64,000 nucleotides of DNA from an uncultured Clostridia bacterium. GTDB lineage: Bacteria; Bacillota; Clostridia; Oscillospirales; Acutalibacteraceae. The stretch covers positions 7,993 to 71,992 of the forward strand of contig CALEJF010000034.1 in assembly GCA_937898625.1 (NCBI GenBank), given 5' to 3'. The notes below the pieces were generated by a model. That model was not told the origin of the DNA, did not search any database, and saw only the letters and a program-made list of their open reading frames with translations. Below, piece by piece: positions 35,370 through 44,521 of this stretch (its first letter is position 1; each line of letters starts with the position of its first letter). The position numbers and the translations under genes are program-made.

Positions 35370-36137
35370 TTGGATAAGAAAGTATTAGAGCAATATTTAA
35401 AACAAAAACTGAATATCACAATTTTCCAAGAAATTGATTCTACAAATAATTATCTAAAAAAAATAGGCTCAAAGGGAGAGAAAGAAAATCAACTCGTTAT
35501 TGCTGAAAGTCAGACAGGTGGCAGGGGTAGAATGGGTAGGTCTTTTTATTCCCCAATTGGAACAGGAATATACTTTTCTCTGCTTTTACACCCAGAGTTT
35601 TCTGCCGAAAAATCACTTTTTTTGACAGTTATGGCGGCAGTTTCTGTTGCTGAAACAGTTATGAGATATAATGAAAATGATGTGAAAATCAAATGGGTGA
35701 ACGATATTTATATTGACGGCAAAAAAGTGTGTGGAATACTTACCGAAGGAGCAATAAACTCTAATAAAATGCTTGATTATGCAGTTGTAGGCATTGGTAT
35801 AAATGTAGTAGCACCTGAAAATGGTTTTCCAGATGATATAAAGGATATTGCAACTGCAATTTTCCCGGGAAATTCAGAGGAGAATATCAAAGAAAAAATA
35901 GTTGCAGATGTAGTTAATAAATTTTTTGATATGTATAACGGAATTGATACCGACTTTGATAAAAGATATAAAGCGTATTCATACCTCACCGGCAAAGAAA
36001 TCAACATCATTTCAGGTGAAGACACAAGACCTGCAACCGTAATCGATATTACTGATGATTGCCATTTGCTTGTTAAGAATGAAAAAGGCGAAATTGAGGA
36101 GATTTCGTCGGGTGACGTTAGTGTGAGGTTGAAATGA
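35370..36137 (+). CDS. birA: Biotin-[acetyl-CoA-carboxylase] ligase, no DNA-binding domain
   Basis: The 255-residue protein joins biotin to biotin-dependent carboxylases. Motifs: EIDSTNNYLK, GGRGRMGRSF, KWVNDIY and VGIGINV. There is no N-terminal helix-turn-helix, so it is a monofunctional ligase. I start at TTG 35370 (GGTGAT four bases upstream) because the promoter -10 overlaps the earlier ATG at 35352. Its stop overlaps the bioY start by four bases (ATGA), consistent with joint biotin salvage. Confidence 0.88.
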   Translation: MDKKVLEQYLKQKLNITIFQEIDSTNNYLKKIGSKGEKENQLVIAESQTGGRGRMGRSFYSPIGTGIYFSLLLHPEFSAEKSLFLTVMAAVSVAETVMRYNENDVKIKWVNDIYIDGKKVCGILTEGAINSNKMLDYAVVGIGINVVAPENGFPDDIKDIATAIFPGNSEENIKEKIVADVVNKFFDMYNGIDTDFDKRYKAYSYLTGKEINIISGEDTRPATVIDITDDCHLLVKNEKGEIEEISSGDVSVRLK

Positions 36138-36691
36138 AAAGAAGAAAACTTATTACAACCTTAACATTGTCAGCATTATTCTGCACCTTGATTTGTGTAG
36201 GCTCATTTATACGAATTCCAATGCCTAATATGATGCCAATGACCTTGCAGACATTTTTTGTTTTGCTTACAGCACTTGTGTTACCATTAAAAGCATCAAC
36301 CCTTGCAATTGGTGTCTATATTGTACTTGGTCTAATCGGATTGCCAATATTTTCAGGCGGTGGGGGATTAGGATATGTATTAATGCCAAATTTCGGCTTT
36401 GTAATCGGTTTTTTTATCGCAACAGTAACAATTGGTGTTCTTGTACAAAAACTTAAAAATCGCAAATTATGGCATTATATCATCATTTCTCTACTTGGTA
36501 TTACAGTAATATACATAAGTGGTATTCTCTACTTTGCATTAATTACAAATGTATATAATAACAACAATTACTCTGTAGTATGGTTTATTCAGACAGCTTT
36601 TCTGCCATTTGTACCAAAAGAGATAGTCTGTCTTATTCTAAGTTCAATTACTGCATTTAAAATTAAACTTTATATGACAAGAGTATTGTAA
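36134..36691 (+). CDS. bioY: BioY biotin transporter (ECF S component)
   Basis: The 185-residue membrane protein has about six helices and BioY features (PMTLQTFFVLLTALVLP, GVYIVLGLIGLPIFSGGGG). It binds biotin and works with a shared energy-coupling module (EcfA1A2T) encoded elsewhere. It overlaps birA by four bases, so uptake and attachment of biotin are expressed together. Confidence 0.92.
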   Translation: MKRRKLITTLTLSALFCTLICVGSFIRIPMPNMMPMTLQTFFVLLTALVLPLKASTLAIGVYIVLGLIGLPIFSGGGGLGYVLMPNFGFVIGFFIATVTIGVLVQKLKNRKLWHYIIISLLGITVIYISGILYFALITNVYNNNNYSVVWFIQTAFLPFVPKEIVCLILSSITAFKIKLYMTRVL

Positions 36692-36716
36692 CGATAATAA
36701 TACAAATGCTGATTAG

Positions 36717-36745
36717 TTGACAAAAAACATTAAAAGGTATAAAAT
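36717..36745 (+). promoter_or_regulatory. Promoter of the DUF819/lyase/ceramidase-like cassette
   Basis: A consensus TTGACA at 36717-36722 and TAAAAT at 36740-36745 are 17 bp apart. The leader to the first ATG is about 85 bases and A/T-rich; I see no hairpin of note in it. Confidence 0.7.
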
Positions 36746-36836
36746 ATAATTTAACAAATTTGTAATAAGTGGTTGAGTTACTATATAAAAAGATAGAAAA
36801 TATGAAGATTTAATAAAACGAAAAGAAGGTTGAAAA

Positions 36837-37982
36837 ATGAATATTTTACTTGCAATTTTGTTCGTTTTAGCTCCCGCACCAATTATATGGCTTAATAATA
36901 GAGTTCGATTAGTCGAAAAAATCGGTATTGTTATTGTCTGTTATGCATTGGGTATGGTTGTAGGCAATATTGGTGTTCTACCTGAAAGCTTTTCGGGAAT
37001 GCAGACTACTATTCAAGATTTGAGTGTTTGTCTTGCATTACCTCTCATCCTTTTTTCTGTTGACATAAATAAATGGAAAAAAACAGCTAAAAAAGGTCTT
37101 ATCTGTATGGGGCTTGCAGTGTTTTCAATTGTAATAACTGTTGTTATTCTTAATTTGATATTGATGGGAAATAACCCTAATGTTGCTGATTATGGTGCAC
37201 TGGCAATTGGCGTTTATACAGGTGGTACTGTTAATGTTGCATCTATTGCAGCGGCCACAAATATTCCTGAAAATACATATATTATGTTTAACACAGTTGA
37301 TATGGTTATTTCATCATTATATATGATTTTTCTTACTTCAATCGGCAGAAAGTTTTTCCAAAAAGTTTTCCGTCTTCCTGCATTTCAGGGTGATATGAAT
37401 GTTGAAGTTGTTCATGTGGAAGATGACAATAGTTATAAAGGAATGGCAAAACCTCAGGTACTCGGTAAACTTGTTCTTGCTTTTCTCCTTTCAGCAGTGA
37501 TTGTAGGCATTTCATATGTGGCAGGAACATTTGTAAAGGGCTATGAAACAGCAGTTACAATTCTTCTCATTACAACTCTTTCACTTGTATGTTCATTTAT
37601 AAAGCCTGTCCGCGAAATCAAGAAAACAACACCACTTGGTATGTATATTATTTACATTTTTTGTTTCACAGTTGCAACAATGGCTGATTTCTCTGAATTC
37701 AGGAACTTTGACTATACACTTCTTATTTACATAACAGTTTCTATTTTCGGAAGTATGTTCATACACGCATTGTTCTGCAAATTTGCAAAAGTTGACTCTG
37801 ATACAATGATTGTAACATCAGTTTCTGCAATCTGTTCACCACCTTTTGTACCTGTTGTGGCAGCAGCACTCAATAATAATGCTGTTCTTATTTCTGGTCT
37901 TACAACAGGTATTATTGGTTATGCAATCGGCAACTATCTAGGTGTGTTTATGCATTTTGTACTTAATAATTTACCATTTTAA
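36837..37982 (+). CDS. DUF819-family polytopic membrane protein
   Basis: The 381-residue protein has about ten hydrophobic helices and matches the DUF819 (YjcL-like) pattern (LALPLILFSVDINKWKK, GVYTGGTVNVASIAAATNIPE, SAICSPPFVPVVAAAL). Members are predicted transporters of unknown substrate. AGAAGG precedes the ATG. The following gene begins 12 bp after its stop, so it is the first gene of the cassette with the lyase- and ceramidase-like genes. I infer transport of a related substrate or product. Confidence 0.78.
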   Translation: MNILLAILFVLAPAPIIWLNNRVRLVEKIGIVIVCYALGMVVGNIGVLPESFSGMQTTIQDLSVCLALPLILFSVDINKWKKTAKKGLICMGLAVFSIVITVVILNLILMGNNPNVADYGALAIGVYTGGTVNVASIAAATNIPENTYIMFNTVDMVISSLYMIFLTSIGRKFFQKVFRLPAFQGDMNVEVVHVEDDNSYKGMAKPQVLGKLVLAFLLSAVIVGISYVAGTFVKGYETAVTILLITTLSLVCSFIKPVREIKKTTPLGMYIIYIFCFTVATMADFSEFRNFDYTLLIYITVSIFGSMFIHALFCKFAKVDSDTMIVTSVSAICSPPFVPVVAAALNNNAVLISGLTTGIIGYAIGNYLGVFMHFVLNNLPF

Positions 37983-37994
37983 GGAGTTAATAAA

Positions 37995-39437
37995 ATGAAC
38001 AGTAATGTACCAGAAAAGGGCAGACCTTTTGAAGAAGTTCTTAAAGAACTTGAAAATTTCGGTAAAGATGACCCTAAATATAAAGAGGCAAAAACCTGGA
38101 GCCTTGTTTATTATCTCAACGAAGAATATACACAATTCTTAAACGATGCATATTCAAAATATTTTTCAGCAAACGGTCTTAATCCTACTGCATTCAAGAG
38201 CCTTAAAAGACTTGAAAAGGAAGTTCTTCGTTTTACTGCTGACCTTTTCCATGTGGATTATGAGGCATGCGGTGTAATGACCTCCTGCGGTACAGAAAGC
38301 TGTATGCTTGCAGTAAAAACTTACCGTGATTTAGGTCGTTCAAAGGGTATAAAAAAGCCTGAAATGATTATTCCTGAAACTGCTCATGTTGCTTGGGATA
38401 AGGGTGCCGAATATTTTGGTGTAAAAATTCGTCGTGCACCTCTTGATGAAAACTGGCAGGTTGATGTACGTGCAGTAGAAAAAATGATTAATAAAAATAC
38501 CGTTATGATTTTAGGCTCTGCTCCTGAATATCCCCATGGTATAATTGACCCGATTGAAAAGCTCGGCAAACTTGCAGTTGCACATAATGTACCTCTTCAT
38601 GTTGATAGTTGTGTTGGTGGTTATATCTTACCATTTATGGAAATGGCAGGAATAGATGTTCCTGTGTGGGACTTCAGAGTTTCCGGAGTTACTTCAATAT
38701 CAGCTGATATTCATAAATATGGATTTGCTGCAAAAGGTGCGTCTTGTATTATTTATCGTAATATTGATTATTTCAGATATCAGGTTTTTGCAAATCAAGA
38801 CTGGCCAGGTGGAGTATTTGCTTCTCCTGCATTCCTTGGAACTCGTCCTGGTGGAGCTTACGCTGCTGCGTGGGCTGCAATTCAAGCAAATGGTATAGAA
38901 GGATATGTATCATTAGCAAAGAAAACAATTGAAGTATCAAACCTTTTAAAAGAACAAATATGTAATATAGGTTGTTTTGAGATTATAGGTAAACCAATTG
39001 TCAGTCTTCTTGCATTTCGTTCAACTGATAAAGATGTCAACATTTTTGCCGTTGGTGATGTTATGGAGGAAAAAGGTTGGCATATTGACCGACTTCAAAT
39101 GCCTGATGCACTTCATGCAATGGTTACTGCTCCTCATGAAAAGGTTATTGAAGCATTTATCGCTGACCTTAAAGATTCCGTTCGGATTGTCCGTGAGCAT
39201 CCCGAACTTGCCGAAAAAGGACAAGCAGCAACATACGGTATGATTTCTCACATTCCTCTTCGAGGAATGGTGAGAAAACAGGTTATTGATATTTTCGCGA
39301 ATTCATATAAACTAAACGCAACAGAAATTGACTTATCAGACAGCAGTGCAGTTGCACCTGGTAGTGGTGAATCTGATGGTGATAAGAAGAGTATAATCGA
39401 CAAGGTAATTAACTGGTATGTTAAGAAAAAATCGTAA
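37995..39437 (+). CDS. PLP-dependent sphingosine-1-phosphate lyase-like protein
   Basis: The 480-residue fold-type I PLP enzyme shows the segments typical of sphingosine-1-phosphate lyases: MTSCGTESCMLA, PETAHVAWDKGAEYFGVK, GSAPEYPHGIIDPIE, HVDSCVGGYILPF, VSGVTSISADIHKYGF (Schiff-base lysine K241) and GTRPGGAYAAAWAA. These lyases split long-chain base phosphates to a fatty aldehyde and phosphoethanolamine. Aromatic amino acid and glutamate decarboxylases are relatives, but GSAPxxPHGxxD and SISADxHKYGF favour the lyase. AAGGAG overlaps the preceding stop. There is no N-terminal membrane anchor, as in known bacterial lyases. Confidence 0.82.
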   Translation: MNSNVPEKGRPFEEVLKELENFGKDDPKYKEAKTWSLVYYLNEEYTQFLNDAYSKYFSANGLNPTAFKSLKRLEKEVLRFTADLFHVDYEACGVMTSCGTESCMLAVKTYRDLGRSKGIKKPEMIIPETAHVAWDKGAEYFGVKIRRAPLDENWQVDVRAVEKMINKNTVMILGSAPEYPHGIIDPIEKLGKLAVAHNVPLHVDSCVGGYILPFMEMAGIDVPVWDFRVSGVTSISADIHKYGFAAKGASCIIYRNIDYFRYQVFANQDWPGGVFASPAFLGTRPGGAYAAAWAAIQANGIEGYVSLAKKTIEVSNLLKEQICNIGCFEIIGKPIVSLLAFRSTDKDVNIFAVGDVMEEKGWHIDRLQMPDALHAMVTAPHEKVIEAFIADLKDSVRIVREHPELAEKGQAATYGMISHIPLRGMVRKQVIDIFANSYKLNATEIDLSDSSAVAPGSGESDGDKKSIIDKVINWYVKKKS

Positions 39438-39474
39438 TACTTAATGTGTTTTAATGGAAGGAGGATATTATTTT

Positions 39475-40302
39475 ATGTTAAAATTAGATATGATTGACTG
39501 GCTTTCGTTTAGAGATATTTTACCTTTTGACGGAGTGGAAACAACTTTTGCGGAGTTTTGTGCACAGTATTCAGCTGTGCAAACAAATTGGGCTTATACT
39601 TATGCGGCTATTATTGGTATAATTATTCTTCTTATCAAGAAGAATAAACAATGGTACTGGTATTTATTTCTTGTTCTTTATAGTGTTATGTCAGTTACAT
39701 CAGTTGGTATGCATACAGCTAATTATGGTGCTTTTGAACCGGGTGTACTTACGACAAAATTACTTGCTAGTTATGTAGATATGTCACTAACAGAACTTAC
39801 AGCTTGGTGTGGTGTTTGCAGTTTTGCTCTTGATTTCTATCAGGAAAAAGACACACTTAAAAAACGTAATATATTCCTGCTGGGTGTTACAGCATGGACT
39901 TTAATTGTTATTGGTATTCTTACATATGAAGTATTTGTAATTCACGACAGACCACTTTACTTCGGTGGTGGCGGAGCCCCAATGGATGGTAAAACAGGTG
40001 GTATGTCAATAGCAGAAGTTGGTTGTGTAATAACAGTTCTTCCTATTCTTTATCTGTTAATTGATAATTTCAAAAAAATGACGGGAAATGAAAGAGCTCT
40101 TTTAATACTTGCTGTTTCAGTAATGCTTATTGCAGCTATTATTACTGCTCTTTGGGGTGATAATGAAATTGCCAATTTTGCTCTTGGTAATTTCCATGGT
40201 CATTCTACATGGCATATGCTTGGTGCTCTTGTTGAGTTAATTGTTGTTTTCTGGGTTGACCAAAGAACAACAAATAGGATGCTAAATAAGAATAATATCT
40301 AA
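39475..40302 (+). CDS. Seven-TM protein with CREST/alkaline-ceramidase-like active-site pattern
   Basis: From ATG 39475 (AAGGAGGATATT upstream) the protein has 275 residues and about seven transmembrane helices. S76-x3-H80 lies at the end of the second helix, D102 in the third, and H243-x3-H247 (HSTWHML) in the last. In alkaline ceramidases and the wider CREST superfamily a Ser, an Asp and three His arranged as SxxxH...D...HxxxH bind zinc and hydrolyse an amide. The spacing H80-D102 is longer than in human ACER3, and the N-terminal calcium-binding motif is not clear, so the assignment is by pattern. Coupling to the lyase-like gene supports it. Confidence 0.62.
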   Translation: MLKLDMIDWLSFRDILPFDGVETTFAEFCAQYSAVQTNWAYTYAAIIGIIILLIKKNKQWYWYLFLVLYSVMSVTSVGMHTANYGAFEPGVLTTKLLASYVDMSLTELTAWCGVCSFALDFYQEKDTLKKRNIFLLGVTAWTLIVIGILTYEVFVIHDRPLYFGGGGAPMDGKTGGMSIAEVGCVITVLPILYLLIDNFKKMTGNERALLILAVSVMLIAAIITALWGDNEIANFALGNFHGHSTWHMLGALVELIVVFWVDQRTTNRMLNKNNI

Positions 40303-40305
40303 TTT

Positions 40306-40334
40306 AAAAGACCTGTCATACAGGTCTTTTTTTT
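40306..40334. terminator. Bidirectional terminator between the cassette and deoA
   Basis: AAAAGACCTG at 40306-40315 pairs with CAGGTCTTTT at 40321-40330 around TCATA, with a T-run on the plus strand and, on the minus strand, a T-rich tail. Confidence 0.85.
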
Positions 40335-41622
40335 AGCTTATTGTATTATAAATCAAAGGCATTATTTCGGGTTTTTCTTCACCGATTGCAAATGAAGTGT
40401 TGAAAAGCTTTTCTGCATTTTTAAGCCTTTCGTCTGTTTCAGCATATAGAATTGCGATAGTTTCACCAACTGAAACCCTATCACAAGTTTTTTTATAAAG
40501 TACAATTCCTGCACCATAATCAATAGTGTCAGTTTTCTTTTCACGACCTGCACCAAGTAAAACTGCACTTTCACCCATAATTCGTGAATCAATATTTTGA
40601 ATATATCCGTCTTTTTCTGCTTTGATTTCAAGTGATTTCTTGGCAACGGGTAGGGTAGTGAAATCAGTATTTCCACCTTGTGCACTTACAAATTCAATAA
40701 ACTTTTTGTAAGCTGAACCGTCATTTATTGTCTGTTCAGCTTTTTTGTATGCTTCTTCGTAAGTCCAATCGTAAGAAATGCTTAAAATGGTTGCAGAAAG
40801 AACAAGACAAAGTTCTCGTAACTGCTTATCACCTTTATTATTGAGGATATCAATAACTTCTTTAATCTCAAGTGCATTGCCAATGTTTGAACCAAGTGGA
40901 GTATCCATATTAGTAATAACTGCAGCCATATTGCGACCGCATTTTTTACCGATTTTAACCATCATTTCGGCAAGTTCAGTAGCACTTTGCTCATCTTTCA
41001 TAAAAGCACCGCTACCGCATTTTACATCAAGAACAATGTTCTGAGCCCCCGCAGCAATTTTCTTGCTCATTATACTTGAAGCGATAAGTGAAATATTGCC
41101 AACTGTTGCAGTAACATCACGCAAAGCATAAATCTTTTTATCGGCAGGTGCTAAATTACCAGTCTGACCAATTATTGAAACACCAATTTCATTGACTTGT
41201 TTAAAGAAATCGTCAGTATCAAGTGTGACATTAAACCCTTTAATGCTTTCAAGTTTATCAATTGTGCCACCTGTATGTCCCAGTCCGCGACCACTCATTT
41301 TTGCCATTTTAATTCCAAGAGATGCACAAATCGGTGCAACAACAAGTGAAGTTTTATCGCCAACACCGCCGGTGGAATGTTTGTCTGCCGTAATTCCATT
41401 TATAGCTGATAAATCAAGCATATCACCGGATTTCGCCATACTTTCTGTAAGATTTACAGTTTCCTCTTCGTCCATTCCGTTTATAAAAATAGCCATAAGA
41501 AGTGCCGATGCCTGATAATCTTCAACACTCTCTTTAGTATATTCTTGAACAAAAAAGTCAATTTCTTCTTTTGTCAGTTTGTATCCGTCACGCTTTTTTT
41601 CAATAATATCGTAAATTCTCAT
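40333..41622 (-). CDS. deoA: Pyrimidine-nucleoside (thymidine) phosphorylase
   Basis: The 429-residue enzyme splits pyrimidine deoxynucleosides with phosphate. Its glycine-rich phosphate and ribose motif is intact (DKHSTGGVGDKTSL, MSGRGLGHTGGTIDKLE), and the C-terminal alpha/beta domain (DGYIQNIDSRIMGE) is present. I start at ATG 41622, with AGGTGA five bases upstream; a GTG nine bases earlier lies within that site. It starts two bases from the cdd stop and is last in the deo operon. Confidence 0.93.
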   Translation of the reverse strand: MRIYDIIEKKRDGYKLTKEEIDFFVQEYTKESVEDYQASALLMAIFINGMDEEETVNLTESMAKSGDMLDLSAINGITADKHSTGGVGDKTSLVVAPICASLGIKMAKMSGRGLGHTGGTIDKLESIKGFNVTLDTDDFFKQVNEIGVSIIGQTGNLAPADKKIYALRDVTATVGNISLIASSIMSKKIAAGAQNIVLDVKCGSGAFMKDEQSATELAEMMVKIGKKCGRNMAAVITNMDTPLGSNIGNALEIKEVIDILNNKGDKQLRELCLVLSATILSISYDWTYEEAYKKAEQTINDGSAYKKFIEFVSAQGGNTDFTTLPVAKKSLEIKAEKDGYIQNIDSRIMGESAVLLGAGREKKTDTIDYGAGIVLYKKTCDRVSVGETIAILYAETDERLKNAEKLFNTSFAIGEEKPEIMPLIYNTIS

Positions 41623-41623
41623 A

Positions 41624-42034
41624 TCAGTCACCTAATTTTGATTTATCAAAAGAATAGGGGAGCAAATCGCACAATTTATACTCTTTTATGTCGTCTTCGC
41701 TTACACCAACATACACTTTAAAATCAGTATCGCAAAACTCTGCTAATACTTGCCTGCAAGCTCCACAAGGCATTGCATAGTCTGTTATTACACCATCTTT
41801 ACCACCAACAATACAAATCGCTTCAAATTCTTTTTCACCCTTAGAAATTGCAGAAAACAAAGCAGTTCTTTCAGCACAATTTGTCAATGAATATGATGCG
41901 TTTTCAATATTACAGCCTTTATATATGTTTCCATTTTCGCAAAGGAGAACAGCACCTACATTGTAATTTGAGTATGGAGCATAGGAGTTTTTCATAGCTT
42001 CTTTTGCTAGTTTAAAAAGGTCTTTTTTATTCAT
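41624..42034 (-). CDS. cdd: Cytidine deaminase
   Basis: The 136-residue zinc enzyme deaminates cytidine and deoxycytidine. The zinc ligands and catalytic Glu are visible in CNIENASYSLTNCAERTA (CxE) and PCGACRQVLAEF (PCxxC). AGGTGA precedes the ATG. It feeds uridine to DeoA. Confidence 0.94.
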   Translation of the reverse strand: MNKKDLFKLAKEAMKNSYAPYSNYNVGAVLLCENGNIYKGCNIENASYSLTNCAERTALFSAISKGEKEFEAICIVGGKDGVITDYAMPCGACRQVLAEFCDTDFKVYVGVSEDDIKEYKLCDLLPYSFDKSKLGD

Positions 42035-42038
42035 AAAA

Positions 42039-43160
42039 TCACCTTATATTAAAGTTATCTAGAATTACTTTACTTATACAGTTATACCCTTTAATAGTGC
42101 CAAGGTTTTCGGGTTCAATACCCTTTGAATATATCAGTAAAGGCACTTGTTCTCTTGTGTGGTCTGTGCCTTTATATGCAGGGTCACAACCGTGGTCTGC
42201 AGTTATAATCAGTAAATCATCATTCTGCATTTTAGGTATGAAATCACTTAACCAATTGTCAAATTCGCTTATTGCGTTTGCGTAGCCGTCAACATCTCGT
42301 CTATGACCAAATTTCATATCAAAATCCACAAGATTTGTAAAACATATCCCATTAAAATCTTTATCAAGAAGTTCAAGTGTTTTGGTCATACCTTCATTGT
42401 TTGAATGAGTATAATACTTTTCAGTTATACCACGATTTGCAAAAATATCTGCAATTTTACCTACAGAAATAACATCAAAATTGTTTGATTTTAATTTATC
42501 AAGCATTGTGTTTTCAGATGGTTCAACTGAAAAATCGTGTCTGTCTGCGGTTCTTGTAAATGGATATTTTCCGTTGAATGGTCTTGCAATTACTCGACCA
42601 ACTGCGTGTTCACCAACGAGAATATTCCTTGCGATTTTACAGTATTCATAAAGCTTTTCAAGTGGAACAATGTCCGTATGAGCCGCAACTTGAAAAACGC
42701 TATCGGCAGATGTATAAACGATTAACTTACCTGTTTTAATATGTTCTTCACCATAATCTGCAATAACTTGTGTACCTGAATAAGGTTTATTACATAGTGT
42801 GCCACAACCGGTTTGTCTTTCAAATTCATCAATGATTTCTTTTGGAAATCCATTGGGGTAAGTTGGCATAGGTTTGCTAGAAATTATCCCTGCAATTTCA
42901 AAATGACCGATTGTTGTGTCTTTTCCCATTGACAATTCCTGTAATGCTCCAAAATTGCTTATAGGTGTTTTGTAGTTTTTTAACTCGACACCATCAATGT
43001 TGCAAAGCCCAAGTTTTGAAAGATTAGGAATACTAAATTTATATGATTTTGAAATACTTTTAAGAGTATTTGCACCCAAATCACCAAAAGCCTCAGCATC
43101 AGGTGCGTTACCAATACCAAAACTATCAAGTACAATCAAGAAAACTCGTTTGTATCTCAT
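42039..43160 (-). CDS. deoB: Phosphopentomutase
   Basis: The 373-residue alkaline-phosphatase-superfamily enzyme interconverts deoxyribose-1- and -5-phosphate (and the ribose forms). Metal and phosphothreonine motifs are present (LDSFGIGNAPDA, MGKDTTIGHFEIAG, ITADHGCDP, DHTREQVPLL). I start at ATG 43160, which overlaps the deoC stop as TGATG; a TTG three bases earlier is less likely. Confidence 0.94.
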   Translation of the reverse strand: MRYKRVFLIVLDSFGIGNAPDAEAFGDLGANTLKSISKSYKFSIPNLSKLGLCNIDGVELKNYKTPISNFGALQELSMGKDTTIGHFEIAGIISSKPMPTYPNGFPKEIIDEFERQTGCGTLCNKPYSGTQVIADYGEEHIKTGKLIVYTSADSVFQVAAHTDIVPLEKLYEYCKIARNILVGEHAVGRVIARPFNGKYPFTRTADRHDFSVEPSENTMLDKLKSNNFDVISVGKIADIFANRGITEKYYTHSNNEGMTKTLELLDKDFNGICFTNLVDFDMKFGHRRDVDGYANAISEFDNWLSDFIPKMQNDDLLIITADHGCDPAYKGTDHTREQVPLLIYSKGIEPENLGTIKGYNCISKVILDNFNIR

Positions 43161-43825
43161 CAATATCCACTACCTTGTTCATTTTTAACAATTTTAACAA
43201 TTCTGCTTGTGCCAAGTCTTGATGCTCCGAGATTAATAAAATCTTCTGCATCTTCAATTGATGCAATTCCACCTGCAGCTTTGATTTTTTTGCCGTTAGT
43301 AGTATGCTTTGCAAAGAGTTCAATATCCTCTTTTGTAGCACCGGCAGTTGAAAAGCCTGTTGAAGTTTTGATATAGTCCGCATTAGACAGGGAAACAATT
43401 TCACACATTTTGACTTTTTCGTCATCAGTAAGTAAGCAGGTTTCAATAATAACCTTTAATATTTTGCCATCACAAGCCTCTTTAATTGTGTTGATTTCAT
43501 CAAGAATTTCATTGTATTTTTTATTTTTTAACCAACCAACATTGATTACCATATCAATTTCATCAGCACCATTTTTAACAGCATCTGCTGTTTCAAATAC
43601 CTTTGTAGCAGTTGTAGAATAACCATTAGGGAAGCCAATAACTGTGCATATTGCAAGGTTTTCACCAACATATTCTTTTGCTTGTTTAACATACGATGCA
43701 GGAATACAGACAGATGCAGTTTCATATTTCATTCCATCATCGCAAAGCCCTTTGATGTCTTCCCATATTGCACCTTGAGCAAGTAATGTGTGGTCAACTT
43801 TTGATAAAATTTCTTTAATTTTCAT
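43160..43825 (-). CDS. deoC: Deoxyribose-phosphate aldolase
   Basis: The 221-residue class I aldolase splits 2-deoxyribose-5-phosphate into glyceraldehyde-3-phosphate and acetaldehyde. The Schiff-base lysine is in YIKTSTGF; the supporting Asp and Lys lie in [12 protein letters not shown]. It starts one base after the stop of the membrane protein upstream and overlaps deoB. Confidence 0.95.
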   Translation of the reverse strand: MKIKEILSKVDHTLLAQGAIWEDIKGLCDDGMKYETASVCIPASYVKQAKEYVGENLAICTVIGFPNGYSTTATKVFETADAVKNGADEIDMVINVGWLKNKKYNEILDEINTIKEACDGKILKVIIETCLLTDDEKVKMCEIVSLSNADYIKTSTGFSTAGATKEDIELFAKHTTNGKKIKAAGGIASIEDAEDFINLGASRLGTSRIVKIVKNEQGSGY

Positions 43826-43826
43826 T

Positions 43827-44387
43827 TTATTTCCCTCCGCAGGTTTTACATAATTCGTGTCCGCTATTTATATATTCTTTTAATTCGTCATCCGAAAGAT
43901 TAACGGTCTTTTTGTTTTCTTCCTTTGTTCTCGCAACAAATGAACAATCAGGCTTGTGAATCTTTTTGCTTGAAATGTTAATCACATATGTTGTACTCTG
44001 ACTATTATTTTTTGTAATTTCTTCTGTAGGTTCTGTTTGTTGAAGTGTTAAATCGTTAGTCGGTTTTGTAACATCGTTAGTATCGTTTTTATCAGTTTTA
44101 TCCTCGTATGGATTGGGTAATATATCTTCTGGCTTTTTTGGGTCTTCAGTATAGATGTTTAATACAGAGTCGTAGTTTTCGTCATTTGTATTACTCTCTG
44201 ATATGACATTTCCATTTTCAGCAATTATTTTAAGATATTTATTTGTTTCTCCAATTTTAAAAATTAAGACAAAAACTAAAACACCTAATAAAAATAAATA
44301 GAAAGGAATCTTTTTTAAACTTGTTTCTTCTGAAGTTAATTTTTCAAGATATATTTTAATTCTACTTTTCTTATTCTCATTATCCAT
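43827..44387 (-). CDS. Unknown single-TM protein with C-terminal Cys/His cluster
   Basis: From ATG 44387 (GGGGTG upstream) the protein has 186 residues: a Lys-rich cytoplasmic start, one transmembrane helix (about 27-45), an extended Thr/Asn/Glu-rich linker (about 60-135) and a C-terminal domain [11 protein letters not shown]...[10 protein letters not shown]. That last pattern (H-x3-C...C-x2-C) is like the small metal-binding Ada-type tails found on several secreted bacterial proteins and may bind zinc. As first gene of the deo operon it could be surface-exposed, but no link to nucleoside use is visible. Confidence 0.7.
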   Translation of the reverse strand: MDNENKKSRIKIYLEKLTSEETSLKKIPFYLFLLGVLVFVLIFKIGETNKYLKIIAENGNVISESNTNDENYDSVLNIYTEDPKKPEDILPNPYEDKTDKNDTNDVTKPTNDLTLQQTEPTEEITKNNSQSTTYVINISSKKIHKPDCSFVARTKEENKKTVNLSDDELKEYINSGHELCKTCGGK

Positions 44388-44408
44388 TAAAACACCCCGC
44401 ATACGAAT

Positions 44409-44437
44409 ATATTACCATTTTACAAGATACTTTTCAA
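44409..44437 (-). promoter_or_regulatory. Promoter of the deo operon
   Basis: On the minus strand TTGAAA (44437-44432) and TAATAT (44414-44409) are separated by 17 bp, upstream of the membrane protein that leads the operon. Confidence 0.7.
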
Positions 44438-44521
44438 TATAATTAGCAATTCATTTTGTATTGAATAGAATGATTTAGATGTGTTTTTTAACATATTTAA
44501 AATTCAAAAGGAGATGCAAAA

